64,000 nt of DNA from Promicromonospora iranensis (GTDB lineage: Bacteria; Actinomycetota; Actinomycetes; Actinomycetales; Cellulomonadaceae): contig NZ_JAJQMN010000018.1 in NCBI RefSeq assembly GCF_028994775.1, positions 1 to 64,000 on the forward strand. The letters are read 5' to 3'. The number at the start of each line of letters is the position of its first letter. Position 1 is the first letter of the stretch. The position numbers and the translations under genes are program-made. Below are positions 1 through 8,981 of this stretch, piece after piece. The notes under the pieces are model-generated. The model worked only from the letters and a program-made list of their open reading frames with translations, searched no databases and had not been told where the DNA came from.

Positions 1-461
1 AACCGACCCGCCAGACCCAGAGTCTCCACCAGGGTGTCGAACCACGCCCTGTCCGCGGTACCACCGGCCAGCTCCACCGGCAAAGTGATGTTCTGCTCCG
101 CCGTGAACATCGGCAACAGGTTGAACTGCTGGAACACGAACCCCACCCGGTCACGACGCAACCGCGTCAACGCCTTGTCGTTCAACCCCGTTATCTCGGT
201 GTCCCCCAGGAACGCCTGACCACCCGTCGCGGAATCCAGACCCGCCAGCAGATGCATCAGCGTCGACTTACCCGAACCCGACGGCCCCATGATCGCCGTG
301 AACCGACCCTGCTCGAAGTCGACGTCCACACCATCCAGGGCGCGCACGATCGCCTCACCCTTGCCATAGGTCTTGCTCAGGTTCCGGGCCCGTACGGCGC
401 GGGCGGCGCCGCCCGGCGCCGGGGCCGGCTGGTCCGCCGGGACGTACACGGTGGTGTCCAC
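1..461 (-). CDS. ABC transporter ATP-binding protein, MacB/LolD type (partial)
   Basis: This is the N-terminal 153 residues of an ABC ATPase; the rest lies beyond the left edge. A GTG start at 461 follows a GAGGAG ribosome-binding site. The product shows LSKTYGKGEAIVRALDGV, Walker A GPSGSGKST and a Q-loop FVFQQFNLLP, the pattern of ATPases that partner FtsX-like permeases (MacB/LolD/SalX group). Such proteins energise export of peptides, lipoproteins or drugs at the inner face of the membrane. The permease is expected just outside the window. The Walker B and signature motifs are not visible because of the truncation, and the substrate cannot be inferred. Confidence 0.9.
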   Translation of the reverse strand, partial: MDTTVYVPADQPAPAPGGAARAVRARNLSKTYGKGEAIVRALDGVDVDFEQGRFTAIMGPSGSGKSTLMHLLAGLDSATGGQAFLGDTEITGLNDKALTRLRRDRVGFVFQQFNLLPMFTAEQNITLPVELAGGTADRAWFDTLVETLGLAGR

Positions 462-835
462 GAGATTTCTCCTCGAGTCGTCAATGCTGCTGAGTGCTGC
501 GGCGAGTCGCCGACGGCGGCCCGCCCCGGGCGGCGCACGCGAGGAACGTCCCCTGCCTGCGGCCCGGAAGTGGTCCGACCTTCCCGGGATTGATCCCGGT
601 ACGGCCGGCAGGTACGAACTTACGGAGCGGGGACCGGCGCGGACATCGGGCGTCGGCCTGATCCTTCCCTGACCGTGTCATCCCCTGGTCGTACATCCGG
701 TCAGGCCCTGGTAGGGGCACTCACCCAGGGGTTGTGCCGTAGCGAGCACGACGGCGGTCCTGTGGAATCCGGGATCGTGCACAGAAACCCCTGTGTCTGC
801 ACCGATCCGGGCGTGTGACGACGAGGCTCGGAACC
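462..835. other. Divergent intergenic region
   Basis: About 370 bases separate the leftward ABC ATPase from the rightward FtsK-like gene. I see no convincing gene. An 8-bp inverted repeat, CCTGACCG at 668-675 and CGGTCAGG at 698-705, lies in the middle and could be an operator. I found no clear -35/-10 pair. Confidence 0.4.
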
Positions 836-3800
836 ATGGCCCCACCCCCGACTGCCGACAGCGCCGTGCGCCTGACCCTGCACCCTGGCGAGGACGTGCT
901 CCTGCGCCCCGGCGCCCGCCTGGCCGACCTGCGCGTGCCCCTCGCGGCCCTCACCCGGCGCCCGGAGCTGCGGTACGCCACGTTCACGGTCGACGACGCG
1001 CCCCTGACCGACGACCAGGTGGTCGGCGAACGCCCCCTGCTGCCCGGTGCCGTCCTCGGGGTGGGGCAACCGGAAAGGCACGGTGCCGAGCCGCTGCCCG
1101 CCCGAGGTCAAAGCCCGGGTCTCGGCCCTGGCGACGGCCGGCCCTGGCTCGTCGCGCGGGTCACCGGTCCGGACGCAGGGACGGTGGTCGGTGCCACCGG
1201 ACCGCTGGCCGCGCTCCGGACCTGGGTCCGCATGCGGCCGGGGGGCCGCCTCGTGGTCCGCCGGACGCGCGGTCCGGCGGCATGGCTCACGCCTCCTCCC
1301 GCACTCCCGCACGGCGGTGTGCCCTGGGTGCTCACACTGCTGCCCGCCGCAGCGTCGCTCGGCCTCGCCGCAGCCCTGCGCCAACCGCTCCTGGCGGTGT
1401 TTGCGCTGGTCAGCCTGGTTGTGACGCTTCCGCAGCTGCGCGCCGCCCGGCAGCGGACCACGACCGGCGGCAGGTCACGGAACCGTTCGCAGGTACTGCC
1501 CGGACCGGCAGGGCTCCTCGCCTTCGCGCACGCCGCGCACCACGTCTCGCCGGGTGCCTGGACGGCAGCGCTGGACGCTCGTCTCGCCGCCCACGAAGCC
1601 GGCCCGCCGAACGCCCCGGGCACTCCCCCGGGAACAGCCCTGCACCTCCTGCCTCCGCCGACCGACGATCCCTGGGAGCAGCTGCTGCACGACGGCGTCG
1701 TCGCCGTGGTCGGCCCCGCCGGCCTGGCCGGCTCGGTCGCCCGCGCACTCGTCGCCGGACGTGCCGCCCGGGGTGCCACGGTGCGACTCGGCGCCGGCAC
1801 ACAGGGCTGGTCCTGGGCCCGCTGGCTCCCCCCGGATGGCCCGCTCGTGCTCGTGCTGGACGGCGCCGGTCCCGTGCCGGTCCCCGCACCCGCCGTCGCG
1901 ACCGCCGCCACGCGGGCCCGCGCAGCCGACGGCTGCCTCGTGGTCTCCGTCGGTGCGGTACCACCGGGGTGCCGTGCGGTGGCACGCGTACTCGACGCCC
2001 GCCGCGTCCGGATCAGCGGACCGGACGGCACCGCGCGCATCGTGCCGCTCGTCGGTGTCACCGCGGAGTGGGCCGAGCACCTGGCCCGTCTCCTCGCCGG
2101 CGCAGCCCGGCTCGGCCGCACCGCCGCCGTCGGGCACCCCGGGGACCCCCACCTCCTCCCTTCCGTCGTTCCGCTGACCAGGGCACACGGCCTCGCGAAG
2201 CTGCCGGGGCCGGAGGAGCTCGCGCAGCGGTGGAGCCGCGCCGACGGCTGGGCAGTACCGCTCGGGATCGGCGCGGACGGCGCGCCGGTGCTCCTCGACC
2301 TGGTCCACGACGGGCCGCACCTGCTCGTCGCGGGCACCACGGGTGCGGGCAAGTCGGAGCTGCTGCAGGCGCTCGTGGTCGGGCTCGCCCTGACGCGGTC
2401 GCCCGCCGACCTCGCCCTCGTGCTCGTGGACTTCAAGGGCGGGTCGAGCCTCGGCGCGTGCCCGGGGCTGCCGCACGTCGTCGGCCGGGTCACCGACCTC
2501 GAGCCAGGGCTCGCGGCGCGGGCGCTCGCCGGCCTGCGGGCAGAGCTGCGCCGTCGTGAACGTGTCCTCGCCGCCCACGGCCTGCCCGACGTCGCCGCCT
2601 TGTCGCCCGGCGTGCTCCCCCGGCTGGTGGTGGTGATCGACGAGTTCCGCGCCCTGGCCGACGACCTGCCCGAGTTCCTGCCGGCCCTGCTGCGTGTCGC
2701 GGCACAGGGACGGTCGCTCGGTGTGCACCTCGTCCTCGCGACGCAGCGTCCGGGCGGGGCCGTCGGGCCGGACCTGCGGGCCAACGTCAGCGCCCGTATC
2801 GCGCTCCGTGTCACCGACCCGCTCGAGTCACGGGACGTGCTCGACGATCCCGCAGCGGCGCGCATCCCCGCCACGGCACCGGGTCGAGCGATGCTGCGCC
2901 TGGGCTCGGCGCCGGCCGTTCCGCTGCAGTGCGCGCACGTCACGGCGGCGCCCGAGGCGGAGATGCCGCTGGTGCGCCGCGCCCCGACGTGGCCTGCGAC
3001 CCGGAGCGCGCCCGGGCTTCCCGACGCCCCCCGGACGGCGACCGCGCACACCGGCACCGAGCTCCAGGAAACTCCGCTGAGCGCTCCCGTTCACGCGCCG
3101 CCGGACACCGCTGAGCTCGTGCTCGACGCCGCCCGTCGAGCGGCGGACGCCCAGGGCCATGTTCCGGGCGCGCCGCCCTGGCTGCCGCAGCTGCCCCGGC
3201 GGGCAAGCGTCACGGACCTGCCTGCGGCCACCCGGCGGGACCGGTCAGGGCTCGTGCTCGCCCTCGGCGACGACCCTGACGGGCAGCGCCGCACGACCGT
3301 CACGTGGGATCCGAGCGACGGCCACGTCGCGATCGTCGGACGAGCCCGCTCCGGACGCACCACGGCGCTGGTCACCCTGGCGCTGGCCGCCCTGCGGCAG
3401 GGCTGGACCGTGCACGGGATCGCACGCGACCCACGCGCGCTCGCACCCCTGGAGCATCATCCTGGCTACGGCGGGACAGTACGCCCGGACGACGCCGGGG
3501 CCGTGGCCTGCCTGCTCGCCGACGCCCGTGGCGGCACCAGTGCCGGCACCAGTACCGGCACCCTGGTCCTCGTCGACGGGGTCGAGGACGCACGCGGCAC
3601 CCTCTCACCCGGGGCGCTGCGGTCGGAGGTGGCGTTCGCGCTCGCCGCGGACAGCCCGTCGGTGGGCGGCCTGGCGTCGCGGGTGGGTCCGCGCCTGGTG
3701 CTGCTCGGCACGGACCGCGCGGCCGACGTCGCGCTCGGGGCGCCGGTAGCTCTCGCCGGTTCGGGTGGTCCGCCGGGCCGCGCCGCATGGTGCGGCCGGG

Positions 3801-3943
3801 GCGAACCGGTGCTCTGCCAGGTGCTGGAGCCAGAGATCGGCCCGGAGGCGACGCTCGGTCCGGAGCCGGCGATCGGTCCGGAGCCGGCGATCAGTCCTCG
3901 GAGCCGATCCCCGACGTCGCCGCCACGACCGACGGAGTCATGA
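836..3943 (+). CDS. FtsK/SpoIIIE-domain ATPase, EccC-like, stand-alone
   Basis: A protein of about 1,035 residues. The ATG at 836 has GAGG nine bases upstream; an in-frame GTG at 815 lacks a ribosome-binding site. Two hydrophobic segments fall near residues 160-205. A complete FtsK/SpoIIIE motor follows, with Walker A GTTGAGKSE near residue 500, LVLVDFKGG near 530, the DEFRAL Walker-B-like motif near 597 and LATQRPGG soon after. A second, degenerate nucleotide-binding module has GRARSGRTT near residue 830. The order of membrane anchor then tandem ATPase domains resembles EccC/EssC motors of type VII secretion. No WXG100 substrate, EccB, EccD or mycosin is nearby, and no FHA domain is recognisable. 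The substrate may be protein or DNA. Its 3' end overlaps the convergent gene by 53 bp. Confidence 0.85.
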   Translation: MAPPPTADSAVRLTLHPGEDVLLRPGARLADLRVPLAALTRRPELRYATFTVDDAPLTDDQVVGERPLLPGAVLGVGQPERHGAEPLPARGQSPGLGPGDGRPWLVARVTGPDAGTVVGATGPLAALRTWVRMRPGGRLVVRRTRGPAAWLTPPPALPHGGVPWVLTLLPAAASLGLAAALRQPLLAVFALVSLVVTLPQLRAARQRTTTGGRSRNRSQVLPGPAGLLAFAHAAHHVSPGAWTAALDARLAAHEAGPPNAPGTPPGTALHLLPPPTDDPWEQLLHDGVVAVVGPAGLAGSVARALVAGRAARGATVRLGAGTQGWSWARWLPPDGPLVLVLDGAGPVPVPAPAVATAATRARAADGCLVVSVGAVPPGCRAVARVLDARRVRISGPDGTARIVPLVGVTAEWAEHLARLLAGAARLGRTAAVGHPGDPHLLPSVVPLTRAHGLAKLPGPEELAQRWSRADGWAVPLGIGADGAPVLLDLVHDGPHLLVAGTTGAGKSELLQALVVGLALTRSPADLALVLVDFKGGSSLGACPGLPHVVGRVTDLEPGLAARALAGLRAELRRRERVLAAHGLPDVAALSPGVLPRLVVVIDEFRALADDLPEFLPALLRVAAQGRSLGVHLVLATQRPGGAVGPDLRANVSARIALRVTDPLESRDVLDDPAAARIPATAPGRAMLRLGSAPAVPLQCAHVTAAPEAEMPLVRRAPTWPATRSAPGLPDAPRTATAHTGTELQETPLSAPVHAPPDTAELVLDAARRAADAQGHVPGAPPWLPQLPRRASVTDLPAATRRDRSGLVLALGDDPDGQRRTTVTWDPSDGHVAIVGRARSGRTTALVTLALAALRQGWTVHGIARDPRALAPLEHHPGYGGTVRPDDAGAVACLLADARGGTSAGTSTGTLVLVDGVEDARGTLSPGALRSEVAFALAADSPSVGGLASRVGPRLVLLGTDRAADVALGAPVALAGSGGPPGRAAWCGRGEPVLCQVLEPEIGPEATLGPEPAIGPEPAISPRSRSPTSPPRPTES

Positions 3944-4313
3944 GCAGCGCACCCACGGCCACGGCGATCACCAGGGCCACCCAGCCGCCCGTCACGGCGA
4001 TCCCGGTACCGCTGCCGATCGCCGCGACCGATCCGATGATCTGGAAGAGCTGCCAGGTCACGACGGGTCCACGACCGGAACGACGTCCTGCCAGAAGTGC
4101 CCGGCAGGACACAACGAGAACCCAGGCGACACCCAGGAGGAAGATCACCAGAAAGAGGCTCACCCCGACGGACGAGGAACCGCCCGTAAGGAGTTCACCA
4201 AGTAACACCACTGCGAAAGCAACGAGGCCGATCACCTCGATCAGGACACCGATGACGAGGGCACGAAGAAACGCGGGGACACGACTCGCGAAAAAGGCTT
4301 CCAGTACGGGCAC
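3891..4313 (-). CDS. Small membrane protein of unknown function
   Basis: This encodes 140 residues with about four hydrophobic segments: AFLRALVIGVLIEVIGLVAF near the start, a second around residues 50-70, a third around 88-105 and a fourth around 107-128. A basic loop, LLAGRRSGRGP, lies between segments two and three. I do not recognise a family. The gene is convergent with the FtsK-like gene and overlaps its last 53 bp. Codon use looks like that of its neighbours, so it is probably real. Confidence 0.7.
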   Translation of the reverse strand: MPVLEAFFASRVPAFLRALVIGVLIEVIGLVAFAVVLLGELLTGGSSSVGVSLFLVIFLLGVAWVLVVSCRALLAGRRSGRGPVVTWQLFQIIGSVAAIGSGTGIAVTGGWVALVIAVAVGALLMTPSVVAATSGIGSED

Positions 4314-4411
4314 GACGGACTAGGATACTGGTGAGCAGCCTATTCACAATAGTGTGACGGATACCTCAGGGTTCACTGCGAAGAAACTTCGCCGTAACCC
4401 CTTGTGCGAGT

Positions 4412-4429
4412 GTTCACGAGCGTGTGAAC
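4412..4429. promoter_or_regulatory. Inverted repeat in the whiB1 upstream region
   Basis: GTTCAC (4412-4417) and GTGAAC (4424-4429) form a perfect 6-bp dyad with a 6-bp spacer, about 175 bp before the WhiB start. It could be a regulator site. The half-sites are inverted relative to the canonical Crp arrangement TGTGA-N6-TCACA, so I do not assign it to Crp. Confidence 0.35.
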
Positions 4430-4602
4430 CTAGACGCAGCAATCCACCACACCCCCGAACAAACCCCCGTCGGTCGCCGCCTGGCGCACAGGGATCGGAA
4501 AAACGATCCATAACCAGACCTGCGCGCCCCAGACGCACGACGACGATGCTCCCCACGTGGCGAGCCGGACGGCGGGTAGTTCCTTCCAAGGAGTACGTGA
4601 CC

Positions 4603-4851
4603 ATGGACTGGCGCCACCGCGCAGCATGCCTCGAAGAGGACCCCGAGCTGTTTTTCCCGATCGGTAACACGGGCCCCGCCCTGCTGCAGATCGAGGAGGC
4701 CAAGGCAGTGTGCCGTCGCTGCGACGTCGTCGACACCTGCCTGAAGTGGGCGATCGAGTCCGGCCAGGATGCCGGCGTCTGGGGCGGTATGAGCGAGGAC
4801 GAGCGCCGCGCGCTCAAGCGTCGCACTGCGCGCGCTCGTCGCGCGGGCTGA
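4603..4851 (+). CDS. whiB1: WhiB-family iron-sulfur transcriptional regulator, WhiB1-like
   Basis: This 82-residue protein carries the four cysteines that bind a [4Fe-4S] cluster: Cys9, Cys37, Cys40 and Cys46 (CRRCDVVDTC). The turn GVWGGMSEDERR follows, then a basic tail KRRTARARRAG for DNA contact. Length and motifs match the WhiB1 subgroup. WhiB1 is known as a nitric-oxide-responsive regulator that binds the primary sigma factor. The ATG at 4603 was chosen because the protein then starts MDWRHRAACL, as in WhiB1 relatives, and AAGGAG lies just upstream. A strong terminator follows at 4871, so the gene is probably monocistronic. Confidence 0.93.
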   Translation: MDWRHRAACLEEDPELFFPIGNTGPALLQIEEAKAVCRRCDVVDTCLKWAIESGQDAGVWGGMSEDERRALKRRTARARRAG

Positions 4852-4870
4852 CCTCCGCCCCACTCTTCTC

Positions 4871-4917
4871 CGCGAGCCGCGCCTGAGCACTCCCCCTTCG
4901 CTCGGGCGCGGCTCGCG
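4871..4917 (+). terminator. Rho-independent terminator after whiB1
   Basis: An 18-bp near-perfect GC-rich stem (arms 4871-4888 and 4900-4917, loop of 11) is followed by TCATTCTTTTC. It starts 20 bases after the whiB1 stop codon and may also serve the convergent kinase gene. Confidence 0.8.
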
Positions 4918-4994
4918 TCATTCTTTTCCAGGAACGCCCTGGGTGCGCTTGAACGGCGTACCGAATGTCGGGAATGCCGTTCCCGTTGGTCGGC

Positions 4995-6476
4995 TCAGGA
5001 CCGCGACGAATCCGCCACCCGCAGCACGAGCTGGAGCTCCACCTGCGTGCCGCCACCGTCGCGGGTCGACCATTCGATGGTTCCCCCGAGCTCGTTGGTG
5101 ACCAGCGTGCGCACGATCTGGGTACCCAGGCCACTGCCGGGACCCCGCCCACCTGCGCCCCCGTTCTCCGGCAGCCCGACGCCGTCGTCGGCCACGACCA
5201 CCCGGAGGTCCGAGTTCTCGCGCTCCACGCCGATCTCGATGGTGCCCACCGTGCGGCCCACGAACCCGTGCTCCACCGCGTTGGTGACCAGCTCCGTGAG
5301 CACGAGGGCGAGCGGCGTCGCGTCCTGCGCCGGCACCATGCCGAACGAACCGGTGCGCACGGTGCGGACCGAGGTGCCCGCGGAGGCGACGTCGGCCGTC
5401 AGGCGGAGCGCCCGGCCCACCATGTCGTCGAGCTCGACCTGCTCGTCCAGGGTCTGCGACAGGCTCTCGTGCACCAGGGCGATGGTCGAGACGCGCCGCA
5501 TGGCCTCCTCGAGCGCCTCCTTCGCCGCAGGCACATCCATCCGCCGGGCCTGGAGCCGGAGCAGCGCGGCCACGGTCTGCAGGTTGTTCTTCACGCGGTG
5601 GTGGATCTCGCGGATCGTCGCGTCCTTCGTGATGAGCTCACGCTCGCGCCGGCGCAGCTCGGACACGTCACGGCACAACAGCACGGCGCCGATGCGCTGC
5701 CCACGATCCGTCAGCGGCATCGCACGCAGTGACAGGGACACCCCGTGCGCCTCGATGTCGGTGCGCCAGGGCGCACGGCCCATCACGACCAGCGGGAGCG
5801 ACTCGTCGACGGGCTTGAGCTGCTCGACCATCTCGGCCGTCACCTCGACGAGCGACTGGCCCACGAGCGGGCCGATGACGCCCAGCCGGTGGAAGCACGA
5901 CAGGGCGTTCGGGCTGGCGTACAGCACCTCGCCCTCGGAGTTGAGGCGGATCAGGCCGTCACCCACACGCGGGGCCCCGCGCCGCGATCCTGTCGCGGCG
6001 TTCGGCAGGGGGAACTCACCCCGCGGGATCATCGCGACGAGGTCGTCGGCGGCCTCGACGTAGTTGAGCTCCAGCCGCGACGGCGTGCGGCCCGAACCGA
6101 GATTGGTCTGTCGCGCGATCACCGCTACCGCCGTGTCCTTGTGGACGACGGGGATCGCCTCCTCCCGCACCGCGTACGCGCCGAACCAGCGCGGCTCGCG
6201 GGCGCGCTGGGCCTTGGCCTCGGCCATCGCCTTGGCGAGCTGCGGGCGCTGACCCTCGGGGGCGAAGGAGCCGACGATGTCGTCGTAGTGCACCGTCGCG
6301 CCCGTCGAGGGACGGCACTGCGCGATCGCGACGAACCGCCCGTCGTCGGTGGGCAGCCACAGCACGAGGTCCGCGAACGCCAGGTCCGAGACCACCTGCC
6401 AGTCGCCGACCAGCAGATGCAGCCACTCGACGTCGGCCGGCTCGAGGTCGGCGTGCTCAAGGATCAGGTCACTCAT
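4995..6476 (-). CDS. pdtaS: Two-component sensor histidine kinase, PdtaS type
   Basis: A cytosolic kinase of about 493 residues with no transmembrane segment. The N-terminal 150 residues form a GAF-like sensor. A PAS domain follows around 170-275. The HisKA_2 box EIHHRVKNNLQTVAALL has its phosphorylatable His near residue 292. The HATPase_c domain has an N-box ELVTNAVEHG near 395 and G-box VADDGVGL. This order is that of PdtaS, which phosphorylates the ANTAR-domain RNA-binding antiterminator PdtaR. No pdtaR lies in this window. ATG 6476 (MSDLILEHADL) is preferred; an in-frame GTG lies at 6485. Confidence 0.9.
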   Translation of the reverse strand: MSDLILEHADLEPADVEWLHLLVGDWQVVSDLAFADLVLWLPTDDGRFVAIAQCRPSTGATVHYDDIVGSFAPEGQRPQLAKAMAEAKAQRAREPRWFGAYAVREEAIPVVHKDTAVAVIARQTNLGSGRTPSRLELNYVEAADDLVAMIPRGEFPLPNAATGSRRGAPRVGDGLIRLNSEGEVLYASPNALSCFHRLGVIGPLVGQSLVEVTAEMVEQLKPVDESLPLVVMGRAPWRTDIEAHGVSLSLRAMPLTDRGQRIGAVLLCRDVSELRRRERELITKDATIREIHHRVKNNLQTVAALLRLQARRMDVPAAKEALEEAMRRVSTIALVHESLSQTLDEQVELDDMVGRALRLTADVASAGTSVRTVRTGSFGMVPAQDATPLALVLTELVTNAVEHGFVGRTVGTIEIGVERENSDLRVVVADDGVGLPENGGAGGRGPGSGLGTQIVRTLVTNELGGTIEWSTRDGGGTQVELQLVLRVADSSRS

Positions 6477-6636
6477 CGCGGACACGCGCCCAGCCTATGC
6501 CGGAACCGCTCATGACCTGTTGCGTGCCCGGCGCCCGCCCCTGGCCAGGGCGCCGCACGTACGTATCGGATGCGCGCAACGTGTCGGTTAGAGTTCCACC
6601 ACCGGCATGCCCCCGTCGGCGCGAGGAGGAAAGCCC

Positions 6637-7161
6637 GTGCACCTGACTGTGGACCTGACGTTCCCCGCGAACATCGACGACGTCTCCGCGATGCTCGCCG
6701 ACGAGTCCTTCGTGCGGTGGCGCGCCCAGCGCTCCACCGGATCCGTGAACGGCGCCGTCGAGCAGGCCGACGTCACGGGCACGGCGGCCACGGGCTTCAC
6801 CGTGGTGGTGCGACGCACCCTGCCGACCGACATCATCCCCGTGCAGGCCCGCCCGTTCGTCGGCGCGCACCTCGAGATCCGCCAGGCCGAGGCGTGGGAG
6901 GCAGCGTCCGAGGGCCGCCGCACCGGCACGGTGGCCGTCGAGATCATGGGTGCGCCGGTGCGGGTCACCGCGACGGCCGCCCTCACCGCGCTGCCCGACG
7001 GCGGGACACGTCTCACCTACGCGGGCGACGTCCGGGCAACCGTGCCGCTGTTCGGCGCGGTGATCGAGGAGGCCGCCGTCAGTGCGGTGCGCACGACCCT
7101 CAAGACCGAGGCGGAAGCAGGCCGCGACTGGCTCGAGGGCAAGCACACGGGTTCGGCCTGA
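6637..7161 (+). CDS. DUF2505-family protein (START/SRPBCC-like)
   Basis: This 174-residue protein starts at GTG 6637, right after AGGAGGAAAGCCC. It begins VHLTVDLTFPANIDDVSAML. The spread of alternating strands ending in a long helix (VIEEAAVSAVRTTLKTEAEA) is typical of DUF2505, a START-like fold seen across actinobacteria with unknown ligand. No catalytic residues are evident and it has no signal peptide. It is probably a cytosolic hydrophobic-ligand-binding protein. Confidence 0.8.
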   Translation: MHLTVDLTFPANIDDVSAMLADESFVRWRAQRSTGSVNGAVEQADVTGTAATGFTVVVRRTLPTDIIPVQARPFVGAHLEIRQAEAWEAASEGRRTGTVAVEIMGAPVRVTATAALTALPDGGTRLTYAGDVRATVPLFGAVIEEAAVSAVRTTLKTEAEAGRDWLEGKHTGSA

Positions 7162-7390
7162 GCCCGTCCCGCTCCGGACGTCCCGCCAGGGGCGCCCCTC
7201 TGCCGGTCGCGTCGGGCACCGCGACTGTGGCAAACCTGACGAACCTGTGCCCCGTCCTGGTGCAAGCTCATCATTTCGGACATAGTTTCCCCGATTGCAC
7301 CCTCCGGTTCCTTCAACCCCTGCCCTTTTCGGGCGACTGGTGCTAGAACCTGAGCGAACATTCGTGTCGGATGTGGGCAACTTTGTGCTC

Positions 7391-7404
7391 TGATACCGCT
7401 TCCA
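7391..7404. promoter_or_regulatory. Possible degenerate LacI-type operator before the first binding-protein gene
   Basis: TGATACCGCTTCCA, about 40 bp before the start at 7443, keeps one half (GCTTCCA) of the operators found at 8855-8895 but has a poor second half. It could be a weak site for the LacI repressor encoded at 14002. Confidence 0.35.
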
Positions 7405-7442
7405 AGCCCCGACACACAGCATCCCGATCACGAGGAGTCCCA

Positions 7443-8789
7443 GTGCCCAGCAAAAACGGACCGGTCCGAAGCCGGACCGTCGCCCCCAGACGCGTGGCCC
7501 TCGCCGCGCTCACAGCCGTCGTCCTGCCCCTCACCGCCTGCGGCTCTCTCCTGGGGCAGAGCCCGGCCGACGACGGAGGCGACGACGACGCCCCGATCAC
7601 GCTCACCGTGTCGACGTTCAACGACTTCGGCTACACGGACGAGCTGCTCGCGGAGTACACGAAGGAGCACCCGAACGTCACCGTCGAGCACATCGTGGCC
7701 CCCACGTCGGACGAGGCCCGTCTGCAGATGCTCAAGGCGTTCACCACGGGTGACGGCGCCGAGCTCGCTGACGTCGTGGCGGCAGAGGTCGACTGGATGC
7801 CGGAGCTGATGCAGCACTCCGAGCTCTTCGAGGACCTGACGGACCCCGAGGTCTCCAAGCGCTGGGTGGACTGGAAGGTGGCACAGGCCACCACACCGGA
7901 CGGCAAGCTCCTCGGCTACGGCACCGACATCGGCCCGGAGGCCATCTGCTATCGCGCCGACCTGTTCGAGCAGGCCGACCTGCCGACCGACCGCGACGAC
8001 GTCGCCGAGCTGCTCGGTGGCAAGAACGCCACCTGGGAACGCTACTTCGAGGTGGGCCGTCAGTTCGCCGAGAAGTCCGACGCCGCGTGGTTCGACGGCG
8101 CGACCGGCACGTTCCAGGGCATGGTCAACCAGCTTCCCGCCGCGTTCGAGGACCCGGCGACGCAGCTGCCCACCGACCTCTCGACCAACAACGAGGTCCG
8201 TTCGGTCTACGACCAGATCACGGCCGCGATCGGCGACGACCTCTCGGCAGGCCTCGTGCAGTGGACCCCCGAGTGGGCGGCGGGCTTCCAGGAGGACGCC
8301 TTCGCCACGATGCTGTGCCCGGGCTGGATGATGGGGCCGATCGAGTCGTACTCCGAGGGCGTGCAGGGCTGGGACGTCGCCAACGTCTTCCCCGGTGGCG
8401 GCGGCAACTGGGGCGGCTCGTTCCTCGCGGTGCCGTCCGCGGGCGCGTACACCGAAGAGGCGAAGGATCTCGCCGCGTGGCTCACCGCACCCGAGCAGCA
8501 GACGAAGGCCTTCACCGCGGCTGGTGCCTTCCCGTCGCAGATCGAGGCGCAGGACTCCAAGGCCGTGCAGGGTTACACCAACCCGTTCTTCAACGACGCT
8601 CCGGTCGGCAAGATCTTCACCGCCCAGGCGCAGTCCATCGACGGCGCACCGTACAAGGGCCCGTTCTACTTCGCGATCCGCGACGAGGTGAACAACGCCC
8701 TGACAGCGGTGGACACCGGCAGCAGCGGGCCGGAGATCGCCTGGAACCAGGCCGTCCAGACCGTCGGCGACTTCCGGGTCCCGGAGTAG
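7443..8789 (+). CDS. Sugar ABC transporter substrate-binding lipoprotein 1 (CebE-like)
   Basis: A 448-residue family 1 solute-binding protein. An N-terminal signal ends in a lipobox, LPLTACGS, so Cys is lipidated and the protein is held outside the membrane. Start GTG 7443 follows CGAGGAG. Conserved blocks include LGYGTDIGPEAICYR and VANVFPGGGGNWGGSFL. The gene heads a cluster with a second binding protein, two permeases, a GH1 beta-glucosidase and a LacI repressor, the plan of the Streptomyces ceb (cellobiose/cellotriose) system. Uptake of beta-1,4-glucan oligosaccharides is inferred from that context. It is clearly paralogous to the next gene. The ATPase is not encoded here and is probably a shared MsiK-like protein elsewhere. 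Confidence 0.9.
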   Translation: MPSKNGPVRSRTVAPRRVALAALTAVVLPLTACGSLLGQSPADDGGDDDAPITLTVSTFNDFGYTDELLAEYTKEHPNVTVEHIVAPTSDEARLQMLKAFTTGDGAELADVVAAEVDWMPELMQHSELFEDLTDPEVSKRWVDWKVAQATTPDGKLLGYGTDIGPEAICYRADLFEQADLPTDRDDVAELLGGKNATWERYFEVGRQFAEKSDAAWFDGATGTFQGMVNQLPAAFEDPATQLPTDLSTNNEVRSVYDQITAAIGDDLSAGLVQWTPEWAAGFQEDAFATMLCPGWMMGPIESYSEGVQGWDVANVFPGGGGNWGGSFLAVPSAGAYTEEAKDLAAWLTAPEQQTKAFTAAGAFPSQIEAQDSKAVQGYTNPFFNDAPVGKIFTAQAQSIDGAPYKGPFYFAIRDEVNNALTAVDTGSSGPEIAWNQAVQTVGDFRVPE

Positions 8790-8854
8790 CCGAGAATCCT
8801 TTCGCCCGCTGCCTGTCTTGACACGACACGGCGGACAGCGCAACGATCAGTGCC

Positions 8855-8872
8855 TGTGGAAGCGCTACCACA
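8855..8872. promoter_or_regulatory. LacI-family operator 1 (CebR-box-like)
   Basis: TGTGGAAGCGCTACCACA is an 18-bp palindrome with one mismatched pair and the central GCGC typical of LacI-family sites. It lies about 110 bp before the second binding-protein gene. It is probably bound by the repressor encoded at 14002. Confidence 0.7.
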
Positions 8873-8881
8873 CCACGATGG

Positions 8882-8895
8882 TGGGAGCGCTTCCA
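8882..8895. promoter_or_regulatory. LacI-family operator 2 (CebR-box-like)
   Basis: TGGGAGCGCTTCCA differs by one base from the CebR box TGGGAGCGCTCCCA known in streptomycetes. Its centre is about 25 bp from that of the first operator, so the two sites lie two to three helical turns apart. A paired arrangement fits cooperative repression of the downstream transport genes. Confidence 0.75.
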
Positions 8896-8981
8896 GCGCT
8901 GGTACGCCGACGTGCTCGCACGTCACGCGACCGCACCACGCTTGACCGCATGCCCCAGATCGCACGACAAGGGAGTCCCCA

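Noticed and set aside
793-2559. Plus-strand open frame overlapping the FtsK-like gene
   Set aside because: Arg/Pro/Ala-rich with no recognisable fold; it is a shifted frame of the FtsK-domain gene.
4412-4429. Crp site for whiB1, by analogy with mycobacteria
   Set aside because: The dyad GTTCAC-N6-GTGAAC is the reverse arrangement of the Crp consensus, so I list only an unassigned inverted repeat.
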